Shown: positions 12,398 through 22,169 of the stretch, piece by piece | Layout: each line of letters begins with the position of its first letter | Numbering within the stretch: the first letter of the stretch is position 1 | The notes under the pieces: generated by a model | The model's input: the letters and a program-made list of their open reading frames with translations, nothing else | Told to the model about the DNA's origin: nothing | The model's database searches: none | Source: Podocnemis expansa | Lineage: Eukaryota; Chordata; Testudines; Podocnemididae | Assembly (NCBI GenBank): GCA_007922195.1 | Contig: ML681964.1 | Coordinates: forward strand, 2,432,734 to 2,496,733 | DNA length: 64,000 nucleotides | Direction: 5' to 3' | Made by a program: the position numbers and the translations under genes

Positions 12398-13084
12398 AGT
12401 TCCAGAGGGGTAGTCACGTTAGGCTGTGTGCAGCAAAACCAAGAGTCCTGTGGCACTTTAAAGACTGACTAATTTCTGTAGGCGTCAGCTTTTGTGGGCT
12501 GTAACCCATTTCGTCAAATGTAAGAAGTGCATGCATATAACCAGATGGGTTGCAGCCCACAAAAACTGATGTCCAAAGAAATTTGTTAGTCTTTAAAGTG
12601 TCACAGGACTCTCATTGTTTAGTCTATTCAGTGATTCCGTCTTAAAGACCCAAGAAATAGATGTTAAATGCTAATATATACCCTGGAAGCAAAATCAATA
12701 GTCAGCAGAAAACAATCTGAAGTCTTTTAACCCTTCATTAATCAAGTTCACACAATCAATATGCAATACCAGTTTCAATAACGTGTTGCAGGGCCTAATC
12801 CTCTAAACTCAGTCATATCCTGACACAGGGGAGTAAGTCTTGCTGATCTCTCATAGGGATAAGTATTTGGTTTGCTGAAAAAAATCTGAACTGATCTTGT
12901 GACTTACCCTTCTCTGCACTTATCTATTCCCTTCTGTAGTTTCTATTTCATGCATCTGATGAAGTGGGATCTTACCCACAAAAGCTCATGTGATAAATAA
13001 ATTTGTCAGACTTTGAAAGTGCCATGGGACTCCTTGTTTGTTTTGCTGAACTAAACTAACCTGGCTACCCCTCTGGAACTTGTT
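12398..13084 (+). mobile_element. PLE termini, composite with inverted outer ends
   Basis: ACAAGTTCCAGAGGGGTAG at the left is the exact reverse complement of the right end, CTACCCCTCTGGAACTTGT. Inside are a fold-back PLE unit (about 12400-12625) and a second plus-strand terminus (12948-13082). The second contains CTGATGAAGTGGGA, then ACCCAC and AAAAGC, then AATAAATTTGTCAG and GACTCCTTG. The 12626-12947 interval is unassigned. It may be one insertion or two neighbouring ones. Confidence 0.65.
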
Positions 13085-13500
13085 TACATATAAATCTGCA
13101 AGGCACTTTGCTCATTCTTTGCACAACCTACACAAGTACATTAACAACAGTAATATGAGCCATGGCCTTAAAAATATTCAGGGATGCAGGGCATAATTTC
13201 AAAAAATCCCAATACAGGGAAGTGAAGTGTCATTTAAAACCAACCAAACCAAGCATGAACTTTTAGGAATGCTTTGCACAGTGAAGGAATGTCAGATGTT
13301 TCCTGCAGTTTAAAGCCAGAATGGTCCATCAGCAGCTCAGCCAATCTACTGGCCAGCATATCACAGCTCTACATTTCCCTCCACCTAGCATTACCAGATA
13401 CCAAAGCATGGAAAGGAGGGCAGTGAAGCATGAAAAGGAGGACATTGGAGGACACGTGGAGAAAATGCAGTATTAATGAAATATCCTTCTGTTTTTAGGG

Positions 13501-13561
13501 GGCCCTGCAACACTTCCCCCTAAAAATAGGGTGTTCCAGGGCATTCCAGCTTACTTTAACA
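13501..13561 (-). mobile_element. Fragment of the CAGGGGTTAAAGTA hAT family
   Basis: The reverse complement reads GTTAAAGTAAGCTGGAATGC, then CCCTGGAACACCC and TATTTTTAGGGG. This parallels the left end of the complete copy at 19495-20048. It is truncated and abuts the MITE at 13562. Confidence 0.65.
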
Positions 13562-13752
13562 CAGGGGTCTCAAACATGCGCCCCCTAAAGCTATTTCCTG
13601 AGGCCTGCAATGACACTATATCACCAATATTTGCAATATTGTTTTATGAAAAGGTTTCAGTGGTGCGGCCCTCAGACTAACATACTAGTCCCCATGCAGC
13701 CCTGTTCTAGTCCTCATGTGGCCCTTGTGGTGATTTGAGTTTGAGACCCCTG
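13562..13752 (+). mobile_element. hAT MITE, CAGGGGTCTCAAAC family (copy 2)
   Basis: The ends CAGGGGTCTCAAAC and GTTTGAGACCCCTG are exact 14-bp inverted repeats. The interior matches the copies at 11908 and 20154. The flanking 8-mers do not match, so a TSD is not demonstrated. Confidence 0.85.
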
Positions 13753-13964
13753 TAAGTAAAAAGCCAGACAAAATCATGTATTTTTAAAATGCCTGCCAGA
13801 TGGAAAAGGTGAAGATAAAAAGGACATGTCCTCCTTTTGCCTGACATCTGGTAACCCTACCCAGACCAGACACCTCTATGTTAAGCCCAAGGCACTTACT
13901 CCACAGGAGACTACGGGCCGGGCCACAGGCAGAGCACAGGAGAGACCAAGGATTTCCCTAACCC

Positions 13965-14350
13965 CCCCCATTTCCCAACACCCCTGCACTTGTCAGCTAA
14001 TAAGAGTGTTATACCAATTTTGGGAGCATCCCCAACACCCCCCTGAATTTCCCCAACACCCCCCAGCTATCAGTTAATAACAGCATTAGACTAAATTAGT
14101 GAGCACCCCAACACCCCCCCACACACAAATTTAAGTCCTGGGAAGCATACTGGGCAGGGATTTCAGTGACAGCCCCAACATGCNNNNNNNNNNCCCCAAC
14201 ATGCCCCTGAATTTCCCAACATCCACCAGCAGCTGTCTGCCAATAAGTGTCATACCAATTTTGTGAGCACCCCAGCACCTCCCCAGCTGTCAGCCAGTGT
14301 TCTGCCAATCTCGCGAGCACCCAAGACCCCCCCAATTTTAAGTCCTGTGG
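13965..14350. repeat. C-rich degenerate tandem repeat
   Basis: Units combine CCCCAACACCCCCC, CAGCTATCAGTTAATA-like and CCAATTTTGTGAGCACCCC segments, repeated about three to four times. A larger period of about 207 bp is visible from TTTAAGTCCTGGGAAGCA at about 14130 and its counterpart at 14337. The array abuts the CpG island and contains an assembly gap, so its copy number may be collapsed. Confidence 0.7.
14184..14193. other. Assembly gap (10 N)
   Basis: Ten undetermined bases inside the C-rich tandem repeat. A fixed run of 10 usually marks a gap of unknown or estimated size. Confidence 0.99.
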
Positions 14351-14369
14351 AGCAGGCTGGGCAGGGGTT

Positions 14370-14930
14370 CCCCCGGCTGCCCGTGACGCCCCACAGCCGC
14401 CAGTAACAAGGCGCAGGGGCGCGGGGCGGCCGCACGTGCTCCCCGCGCCGGCGGGCAGGTGGCCGGGGCCGAGCGCCGCTTCCCGCCAGCCCCGGGCCGC
14501 GCCTACCTGAGCCGGGCGCCGGGCTGGCGGCGCCGCCGAGCAGCGCCCAGGAGCAGCAGGCGTGCAGCAGCCACAGGCTCCGCAGCAGATCCCGGCTCAT
14601 GGTCCCGGCCGCACGGCCCGCAGCTGGGGCGCGCCCCGGGAGGAAGGCGAGAGGCCGGCGGGCGGGCGGGCGGCTGACTCGGCTCGGCGCGGCGCGGCGC
14701 GGGGGAACAGGAAATCTCCAAATTCGCAACCAGCTGGGCAGGACTTGCCGGCTCCTTCCTCCCCCCGCCTGTCACTCAGCTGCCCTGGGCCGGCCCTCGC
14801 AGCTCTCCGGCCCGCCTGCCTGGGCGGCAAAGTGCCCCTGCCCCGCAGCAAAGCTGGGACTGGGAGGCGCTTCCAGCCCTGCAGTCTGGTGTGGAGGCAG
14901 GGGTGGCCGTCCAGCTGGCAGCTAGATGGG
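14370..14930 (-). promoter_or_regulatory. CpG island, probable promoter
   Basis: Very high G+C with dense CpG, including several GCGCG/GGCGGGCGGGCGG clusters around 14650-14700, in an otherwise CpG-poor window. It surrounds a putative minus-strand first coding exon (14507-14600), so transcription likely begins at higher coordinates, roughly 14.6-14.8 kb. GC-box-like GGGCGG and CCGCCC motifs are present and I see no TATA box. A divergent plus-strand promoter cannot be excluded. Confidence 0.8.
14507..14600 (-). CDS. Putative first coding exon, signal peptide, unidentified secreted/membrane protein
   Basis: Reading from 14600, the exon starts at an ATG in a good Kozak context (ACC before, AGC after). 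It encodes 31 residues beginning MSRDLLRSLWLLHACCSWAL and continuing LGGAASPAPGS. There is a basic start, a hydrophobic leucine/tryptophan/cysteine core and a small-residue Gly-Gly-Ala-Ala-Ser stretch suited to signal peptidase. It ends in CAG|GTAGG, a consensus donor, giving 31 codons plus one base (phase 1). Signal-peptide exons with phase-1 introns are typical of secreted and single-pass receptor genes. An in-frame upstream ATG at 14729 would extend the protein but would bury the signal peptide, so I prefer 14600. I could not name the gene. Downstream exons would lie at lower coordinates, possibly outside the window. Confidence 0.6.
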
Positions 14931-14947
14931 GAGCCCTCCTTCTAGGC

Positions 14948-15520
14948 CACCTCAAAAAATAGGAGCCATGTTTTAAATGCCTTCAGTCAGCAAGTGTTTT
15001 GAGAGCCGCAGTGGGTGTAGTCTCCTGGCAGGGGTTGGGGGCAGCTGGGTCGAGGCACCTGCCGCAGGGTCCTGCGGCCTGGCAGGGCCGGCTCTGCTGG
15101 GAGGCAAGAGACGGACACGGCTGCAGGTGACGGTCCTTAGGGGCACGTAGCGCCCCAGAAGATCAGGCTGGCTGCCGCCTCTTCAACGCTTTCCTAGCAG
15201 CGCAGGCACTGTTAGTCAACCTGGGGTTTAAGTCATGTAGGCCGAGTGCACTTTAAACCCCTCTGCGGGCTGGAGGTTTATGCACTTTGGAAAAGCATTT
15301 TCAACCTTCGTGAATGAGTGGGGCCGCCACAACCCCTTGAGCCTGCCCTGGAGCCCAGAATCAGGAATCGGCCTCCTGCAGGGTCTCCTGGTGGTGGGGG
15401 AGCCAGGCGCCCGACAGCCTCAAGGTCCCCTGGTGACAGGGTGGAGTTCAGAGCCCAGAGCCGCAAGGGGGCAGCCAAAGAGCCGCACGTGGCTCTGGAG
15501 CCGCAGGCTGCAGACCCCTG
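14948..15520. mobile_element. Candidate hAT element with 8-bp TSD
   Basis: TTCTAGGC occurs exactly at 14940-14947 and 15521-15528. The right end (GAGCCGCACGTGGCTCTGGA ... GGCTGCAGACCCCTG) is typical of a hAT family whose other end would be CAGGGGTCTGCAGCC. The left end is poorly conserved. The 573-bp element lies immediately outside the CpG island. Confidence 0.55.
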
Positions 15521-15528
15521 TTCTAGGC

Positions 15529-16560
15529 GCTGTCCAACCAGTAAATGCACCCAGCCCTGAAAAGCTGATAAGTTTAGGATCCAGATCCTGCTAGCTGTTG
15601 CTGCCCTATACTCAAGCCTGTTGACTCCACTAGGGCTCTCCTGATGGCACTGCACCCTTCTGTCACACGCTGCAGTGTTGTGCCTCCACCAAAAAAGACT
15701 CAGAGGCAGGTGACATAAACAAGCGGGGAAGGGAGATCAAAGCGACAGTAATAACAGGAAATGTTACTACAGACTAGCTTGTGCACGGGGTGTGCATAAG
15801 GTTGTCTGCCACAGCACACACTCATAACAGCTTGTTACTTGCCTCTCTTGCATTTTGTTCCAAAGTTAAGAATAGGCTGCATGTTTTGCTGGAAAAAATT
15901 CTCAAAAGAAAATGAACAAAAGTTTGCCTCAAGCAACTAGTGAAATTAAAGCATCTTTTTCAAAAGCAAAAGGCCGGGGTTTGCAATGAAAACAGGGAGA
16001 AATTCACATTGTCATATCTTTCAGGGCAAAAATCTGTGTGCACAGGCATAAAACCTCCTGAAAGAAAATTGTGATCATTTTCACAAATATTTTTCAGGAA
16101 CATTTTTTTCAAAACGTGGCACTAACCTAAAACACGCGCACGCTCAAATATGATTGATGAAGCAGTGACTACCACCTGTAATGTATGTGTGGGATGGGTA
16201 GCTTTAAGACTGGTTGATGTGCTTAAATATGTGCTCCTGCACATACACAGTTCTTCAACAGTCTCAGGCACCTACTAAATCAGCAAGTGAGGCATGACTT
16301 TGGGTTCTTTATGTATGTTATGGATACGTAAGGTAGGTAAAACTCACTGGCTTTCTTCCCTAACTGGGGAGGTAATCCACCTTTTTTTGTAACAAACAGT
16401 GCAAGAACGCAACATTCAAGGGATGGAATCAATGCAATGCAACCATTCTGCAATCCTTATATAGTGACTCCAGACCATGAGATAGGCCGGAAGTTTGCAC
16501 TGAATAGGCACTGCAGGTCACTAGAAGTGCAGCCCTTGGAATATGAAGTATATTTTATTT
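15529..16560. other. Non-coding stretch, nothing recognised
   Basis: No repeat termini or exon support found. Composition returns to AT-rich. Confidence 0.45.
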
Positions 16561-16569
16561 TTTTAGTAT

Positions 16570-16806
16570 GTTTCAAAGGGGTAACCAGGTTAGTTTAGTT
16601 CAGCAAAACAAACAAGGCATCCTGTGGCGCTTAAAGACTAACAAATTTATATATTGCATGAGCTTTCATGGAAGAAAACCCCACTTCTGCAGATGCTTTG
16701 AAGATTTTGAAAGGGTCTGACGAAGTGGGATTTTCTCTCACAAAATCTCATGCATTCAATACATTTGTTAGTCTTTAAGTGCCACAGGACTCCTTGTTTC
16801 TTTTCT
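16570..16806 (+). mobile_element. Fold-back Penelope-like terminus with TSD
   Basis: The left arm begins TTTCAAAGGGGTAACCAGG and runs as the reverse complement of the PLE end. The right arm begins CTGACGAAGTGGGATTTTCT and ends CCACAGGACTCCTTGTTTC. TTTTAGTAT flanks both sides (16561-16569 and 16807-16815). The ribozyme-like core is mutated (CTGACGA, CAAAA). Confidence 0.8.
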
Positions 16807-17021
16807 TTTTAGTATATTCATTTTTAGTACAAGTGCTGTTGACATTACTCTCCTCTCATATACAGCTATATATGGACTGGAGAAGAAACTGCTGCATACA
16901 GAGATAATTTGAAAGTATTGTGATCTGATGATTCAGCTGAGTCTTGATTACAGCACTGGGCATGGATGCAGAGCTGGATGTTTCACAGATGGGGACTGAG
17001 CCCTCGGGGGAGGGGGGAAGA

Positions 17022-17051
17022 GTGTGTGCGTGTGTGTGCGCGTGCGCACAC
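17022..17051. repeat. Alternating TG/CG simple repeat
   Basis: GTGTGTGCGTGTGTGTGCGC followed by GTGCGCACAC is an alternating purine-pyrimidine tract, formally capable of Z-DNA. Confidence 0.85.
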
Positions 17052-17429
17052 AAAATCAACCATTTATGAATTTAGAACGGTTTACACAATGTATTTAATT
17101 GATCATTAATGTAAGTGTCAAAAATCTCATGATTTTATATTTATTTGGTTTTAAAAGCATATTTTGACTGCAGTCACAGGTTATGTGTGAATTCTGAGAG
17201 TTCTCTAAGAGATGTTTTTTGTTGCTTTAAGTTTATTCAGGATTCTCTCAGATACAACTGCTGCTGGAAGTTGGGGAAAATTTGCATCAGTACCATTTGA
17301 GTATAGAAGTGAAGAGGTTTTTTTTGGTATTAGTTCTTAGTGCAACATCACTGTCCTGAAACAGATCATATGTCTGGTAACTTTGGTCCATATTATTTTT
17401 AATATCATTCATTATACATTCAAGCAATG

Positions 17430-17750
17430 CAGTTTTCTAACTGTGGGCCACAGAGCACTTACTGGTGGACTGGGAAGTTGGCTACTCACATGCATTAGAC
17501 TCTCATCTATTTCTCTTCCTAACAAGCATTATTACAAAAAACTTTACATTTGCTAAATATATTCCTAATGTTACTTTTCCATGTAAGCAATTGCTAAAGT
17601 TGGCAGAGGAATGTTGCATGGTTATGAATGGGGGAGGTGAAGAGTGGTTCTAAAATTACAACATGGAGTTCAAATGGTCCATGAGACTACCCTTTCTTTA
17701 AAAAAAAAAAAAAAAGTGTGGGCAAGTCTGTGAGAAAGTTTCTGATCTCT
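17430..17750. mobile_element. Possible decayed hAT element
   Basis: CAGTTTTCTAACTGTGGGCC at the left and GTCTGTGAGAAAGTTTCTG at the right loosely mirror each other, and the interior resembles 'bracketed' hAT MITEs. A 17-A run at about 17699-17715 lies inside. There is no TSD, so this is weak. Confidence 0.35.
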
Positions 17751-18739
17751 GACATAACACAGTGAATTCTTGTATGGATCTCTAAGGAAAAGTAACAAAC
17801 TAATATGACAAAAGCTGACACAGCTTTCATAGGAGGCAAAGCAAAAAACAAGTGCTATTCACATTTGCACTTTCATAAAGATGTACCTGAGTTGTGATAT
17901 GCTTACAAACAAAGGCCCTGCATTTCTTGAGCATGGTAAGCTACCCATTTTCAGGCCCACACTCAGTTTAGTTAGGATTTCCTGGACAACTGAAAATATA
18001 TAAAAACACTGCTAAAGCAGGTTCCTTTGTTCCAATTTCTTATTAACAGTTTCAATTTCCTTATACAAAGACTGAAGTTGCCAAGTTGCTTCTAAACCAA
18101 AACTATGAATAATTAACTTCAGCCTGATATAGATGAAGGAAGCCAAATAATGCAAACCTCAGATGAAATTAGAAGAGAAGTTAAGCAGTGTTCATAGTCA
18201 TCTCTGTTAAGTGGCCACAGCTGTTGTTTTCTGCAAACAAAATGCCGTAACTGTACGCTTATAAAAAAAAGTTGTATTTTGTAAACTGTTAATATCTTTG
18301 CATGCTATGTTTATAATACATACTGAAGTCTAAGTTGTTTGAGCCTCTTAAAAGGAAAACTGCAGTAACTCTTTGATGCCTTAACTTAAATAGCAACATC
18401 AGCATGTATTAATTAGGAGTAAGTACAGTATATTATGAAATCTGTACAGTTTTCTGTGGCAGGATCTTGTCTCTGCTGAGGGAATGATGACTTGTGTGCT
18501 GAAGGCCTGCTAAAACATTAGCCTCTCTTACTGTCTAGTAACATGTCATGGCTACAAAAGATGCAGTCTCCTACACAACAGGTGACCACCAGAGGCCACT
18601 GCCTATCATACTGACCAGTATAGTCTCATTGTTTCCTTGTATTCCCCTACCAGTGTTTTCCCCATTTGGTGTCTCATTGTGGACTGAAAACTCTTTAGAG
18701 GATGGACTGTGCTTTTGTTTTCAGTCTTCAAATCAAATT
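17751..18739. other. Non-coding stretch, nothing recognised
   Basis: AT-rich with chance open frames only. Confidence 0.45.
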
Positions 18740-18845
18740 GAATCATAGGATTGGAAGTGACCTCATGAAATCATCAAGTCTAACTCTCTGGGGCTTGAGC
18801 CCAGGACCTGCTGCATACTAAGCAGTGGTGTTAGCCACTACACTG
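18740..18845 (-). mobile_element. tRNA-derived SINE with CR1-like 3' tail
   Basis: On the minus strand a tRNA-like head (AGTGGCTAACACCACTGCTT, then box-B-like GGGCTCAAGCCCC) is followed by a CR1 3'-end sequence (TTGATGATTTCATGAGGTCA, CTTCCAATCCTATGATT). Turtle pol III SINEs are known to share a tail with CR1 LINEs, which fits. The copy is old and lacks a visible TSD. Confidence 0.6.
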
Positions 18846-19486
18846 TTTGTATTTGCACACTGCCAAGCCCAATGGGTGGGAGGGTGTCCTGATTTCTGAC
18901 TATGTCTTTTAGGCACTAAGGTAACTAAAATAAGTTAATAATAATAATAAACCCTGAATCCAGATTTTTGAGACTAATTTCTTCCTTAGCCTTAATCCAA
19001 ATAGACAAAATACAAACAATGTCTCACATCACTCAGGCCTTTCTATTAAAAACAAACAAACACAAACTCCCAATTACTAGTAGTCATGCAAAATTTCTTG
19101 CTGCAGTGTAGGCTGCAGATTTATCTAATTTTAAGAGTCCAAGTAAAAACCACACAGGACAAAGGGTTTCTCTCCTCTAACCTAATCCTCTTATATCGTT
19201 TTATTTTTATACGTGCCAACCAAACTGCTACACAAATCTTACTCAGAGAAATGTTTTTTTAGTATCCCCATTTCTTCAACGTTCATCAAGACATCACATC
19301 AATGTTACAACTGTATTTATAGTGTTGGGAGACTTTAGCCCGAAGTCATCCTACTAACGTGGATAAGCTGCTAACATACCCAGCCAAGCAATTATTTTGA
19401 TTAGTTTTTTGTTCAGGATAGCTGCACTCGGGCCTAGAATCCTATTACAATATGTTTCCCAGGTCTGCTGATGCAAAAATGAGGTC
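18846..19486. other. Non-coding stretch, nothing recognised
   Basis: AT-rich, with a short (TAA)n tract near 18938-18950. Confidence 0.45.
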
Positions 19487-19494
19487 TCTATAAC

Positions 19495-20048
19495 CAGGGG
19501 TTAAAGTATGCTGGAGTGCCCTGGAATGGCGTTCTGGGGTCCACTATTTTTAGGGGCTTAGAGTTCCGGGGCCCCTAAAAATAGAATGTGGCGCGGGAAT
19601 GCTGCATTCCAGGGCCCACCATTGAAAAATAGTAGGCCCCAGAATGCAGCGTTCCAGGTCCGTGTTCTGTTTTTAGGGGCCCAAACGCTGGACCCCCTAA
19701 AAATAGAAGGCCCTGGAGCAGCGTTCTGCCACGATCCAGGGGGTAGGGGACAGGGGCAGGAGCTAGGGACATTACCAGGGGCTCAGGCTCCACCCCAAGC
19801 CTCTCCCCTTCCAGGTCCCACCCCCAACCTGGGGCCTGCTGCCTGAGCCCCAGCTGCAGCACTGGCCCCACTTCCCCAGCCGCACAGCTGCTGGTGAGCG
19901 TGGGAGCAGCTGGCTTGTCTGGGTGGGGGTGTATTGGGGGCAGGGGGATGGCAGGAGTTGGGGGTCTGGGGGGCAACCCACTGGTGCGGGGGGAGGCCCA
20001 CCGGCACTGGAGCATTCTGGGGGCCCCCAAATTATACTTTAACCCCTG
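19495..20048 (+). mobile_element. hAT element, CAGGGGTTAAAGTA ends, 8-bp TSD
   Basis: CAGGGGTTAAAGTAT and ATACTTTAACCCCTG are exact 15-bp inverted repeats. The flanks TCTATAAC (19487-19494) and TCTACAAC (20049-20056) differ by one base. The GC-rich interior contains several CTAAAAATAG-type internal repeats. Long open frames on both strands here reflect G+C content, not genes: no transposase motif is visible. Confidence 0.9.
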
Positions 20049-20153
20049 TCTACAACTACATCTATGCAGGACACAGTTTATGCCTAGGTAGTGTTGGATG
20101 TGTGTATCCAAGATGAAAATTCTTAAAATCTATGCGTATTGTACAATCTAAGA

Positions 20154-20323
20154 CAGGGGTCTCAAACATGTGGCCCTTAAAGCTATTTCCTGCAGACTGC
20201 AACTACACAGTTGTTATCAGGATTTGCAATATCATTGTATGAAAAGGTTTCAGTGGTGCGGCCCTCAGGCTAACATACTAGTCTTCATGTGGCCCTTGTT
20301 GTTATTTGAGTTTGAGACGCCTG
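20154..20323 (+). mobile_element. hAT MITE, CAGGGGTCTCAAAC family (copy 3), 8-bp TSD
   Basis: The ends are CAGGGGTCTCAAAC and GTTTGAGACGCCTG. ATCTAAGA flanks exactly at 20146-20153 and 20324-20331. The interior matches the copies at 11908 and 13562. Non-coding. Confidence 0.93.
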
Positions 20324-20331
20324 ATCTAAGA

Positions 20332-21205
20332 TCTATGACATTTTATTTACAGACAGACTTCCAAAAGATCCATAGCATAAACCCCATCATAGACAGGTGT
20401 TACACAGGAGTTCAAGCATTGAACTGGTTAGAGAAGTTTCAATAGAACTATATTTCATCACAATATGCGATTCAGCCAAAGTATGTTGATTGCCAGAATT
20501 TCATTTTGGAAGAAAACTGGATAAAAAATCTTGACATGATCAAAAAGGCATCAGAATGGAACATTTTGATTTTGAACCAGGTTCTTGTGTTGAAAATTTT
20601 AAATTTTGTGTTACATGCAATATTACAAAATTTAAAAGCATTTTAACGCTTTCGGGGGGGGGGGGGATTCTCCATAGATCATTTTGAAATTTTCAGTTTT
20701 CATTCCAATTTGGTATAAAACCATATTTTGAAATCTCAGAATCTTTTATGAAATGGAACTTCCATCCTCCACACAGTTCCCATCAGGAATACAAGCTCAT
20801 GCCAGTATGCTAACTTTCAGAATCTAAAACCTGAGAACATACACTGGCCATCTCAGCACGCTTAATTCATGATCTCTTTCTTATAACTCTGCCTGCTGCA
20901 TCTCTTACTGCTAATGAAGTACACATAGGTCATATATAGTACAAAACCCTTAATATGAATGTCTATCATTATGACACTAAGCACCCTGTATTCACTTCCT
21001 ACCAATTACTATAGCATTTGAACACTAATAATTTACTGGTCATTAATATTTTTGCACAATGTATCTACATGGGGAGTATTAAAATTTATGAATGTATGCT
21101 AGAATTATAACAAATGTGTGTTTAAACCACATATGCCAGAGGGAGTTGGTAAACAGATCTGTTGCAAAGGAATGTGTCTGTTGTGTCCTGCCCACCCCCA
21201 GAAAA
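20332..21205. other. Non-coding stretch, nothing recognised
   Basis: AT-rich with a poly-G run near 20655-20667. No gene or repeat termini supported. Confidence 0.45.
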
Positions 21206-21564
21206 ACAATCAAGGAGTCCTGTGGCACTTGTAAAGACTAATGAAGTTATTTATTGCATGCGCTTTCGAGGGAGAAAATCCCATTTCATCAGATGCTTTG
21301 AAGATGGGGAAATTCAAAGTATCTGATGAAGGAGGCTTTTCTTCCACAAAAGCTCATGCAATAAATAAAATTGTTAATCTTGAAAAGTGCCACAGGACTC
21401 CTTAAAGACTAAGAAATTTATTTATCGCTTGAGCTTTTGTGGGATTTTCTCCCACAAGAGCTCATGCAATAAATAAATTTGTTAGTCATTAAGTGCCACA
21501 GGACTTCTTGTTTGTTTTGCTGAACTAGACTAACATGGCTCCCCCTGTGGAACAAGACTCCTTG
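21206..21564 (+). mobile_element. Array of alternating inverted PLE termini
   Basis: Four PLE terminal units occur in alternating orientation (minus, plus, minus, plus), each recognisable by GTCTTTAAGTGCCACAGGA or its complement and AATAAAT. The last unit continues through TTTTGCTGAACTAGACTAAC and ATGGCTCCCCCTG, then restarts with AAGACTCCTTG. There a Harbinger element interrupts it. Sequence after that element (30177-30235) resumes the PLE end. Confidence 0.8.
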
Positions 21565-21600
21565 GCGATGTCTACACTAGAAGGCTCAAATAAGACAGCA

Positions 21601-21642
21601 TAATAAAGTCTACTTTAAGCTAGTTTAAAGTAGACTTTATTA
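21601..21642. repeat. Perfect 18-bp hairpin in Harbinger subterminal region
   Basis: TAATAAAGTCTACTTTAA (21601-21618) pairs exactly with TTAAAGTAGACTTTATTA (21625-21642) around the six-base loop GCTAGT. It could be a transposase-binding or structural subterminal repeat. Confidence 0.9.
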
Positions 21643-21881
21643 AGCCAGTTTAGAGAGTCCAGATTCAAATGCCAGGAGACTGCCCACATCCACACTGGCA
21701 GCTGCTAGGTTGCCCTAGGAGTGGCACATTGTGGGTGACTGGCCCACAGTGCACCACAACAAAAGTGCTTTTCTCTCCTGGCCACTCCTTTACTACAGGA
21801 AGTAAGTGACCACACCACCCTCCATACTATGCATGGCAACATGGAGCCCAAGGAGATCCGGGACCCCAACATGCCCCAGTA

Positions 21882-22169
21882 ATGTGCCAGCACAGTACTC
21901 TACACCCTCCATGCATGCCCAGACTCCTCTGGTTCTGGACCAGGTGCTGCAGGGCAACTGCCAGTGTGGGGGCAGGCCACAGGAGGCTGACCCCCTCACC
22001 TGCCCTGGCAGCTGGCATGGACAGGGTGTCCTCCATGCACCTGCACATCTGGGCATGGGAAACCAGCAGCGACTGGTGGTACAGGATCGTTCTCACCACC
22101 TGGAATGACGCCCAGTGGCTGCGGAACCTGCAGATGAAAAGAAGCACCTTCTTCCAGCTGCTGTCATCA
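21882..22169 (+). pseudogene. Harbinger transposase N-terminal remnant
   Basis: The plus frame from 22065 encodes SSDWWYRIVLTTWNDAQWLR followed by NLQMKRSTFFQLL. This matches the N-terminal region of vertebrate Harbinger transposases, where a W..NFRM.R.TF.L block precedes the DDE nuclease domain. The frame then runs into low-complexity Pro/Ser text and the DDE domain is absent. An AATAAA at 22229 may be the original polyadenylation signal. Family match is by eye only. Confidence 0.6.

Larger units (their letters stand above)
13384..13860. mobile_element. Candidate DNA transposon with TTACCAGAT ends
   Basis: TAGCATTACCAGATACC at the left and GACATCTGGTAACCCTA at the right are imperfect inverted repeats. 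Subterminal GGAGGACA and TGTCCTCC also mirror each other. The element contains two other repeats (13501-13561 and 13562-13752), so it is probably the oldest layer. No clear TSD. Confidence 0.5.

Noticed and set aside
12398..13084. A 687-bp DNA transposon with 19-bp terminal inverted repeats
   Set aside because: The inverted ends are the distal parts of two oppositely oriented PLE termini, which explains the symmetry without a new transposon.
14250..14945. Multiple other open frames in the CpG island
   Set aside because: High-G+C shadows on both strands; only the 14600-14507 exon has a Kozak start, leader peptide and splice donor.
19575..20116. Several overlapping open frames up to 178 codons on both strands
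   Set aside because: They lie within a hAT element with exact terminal repeats and TSD; Gly/Pro-rich text is due to high G+C and no transposase motifs occur.
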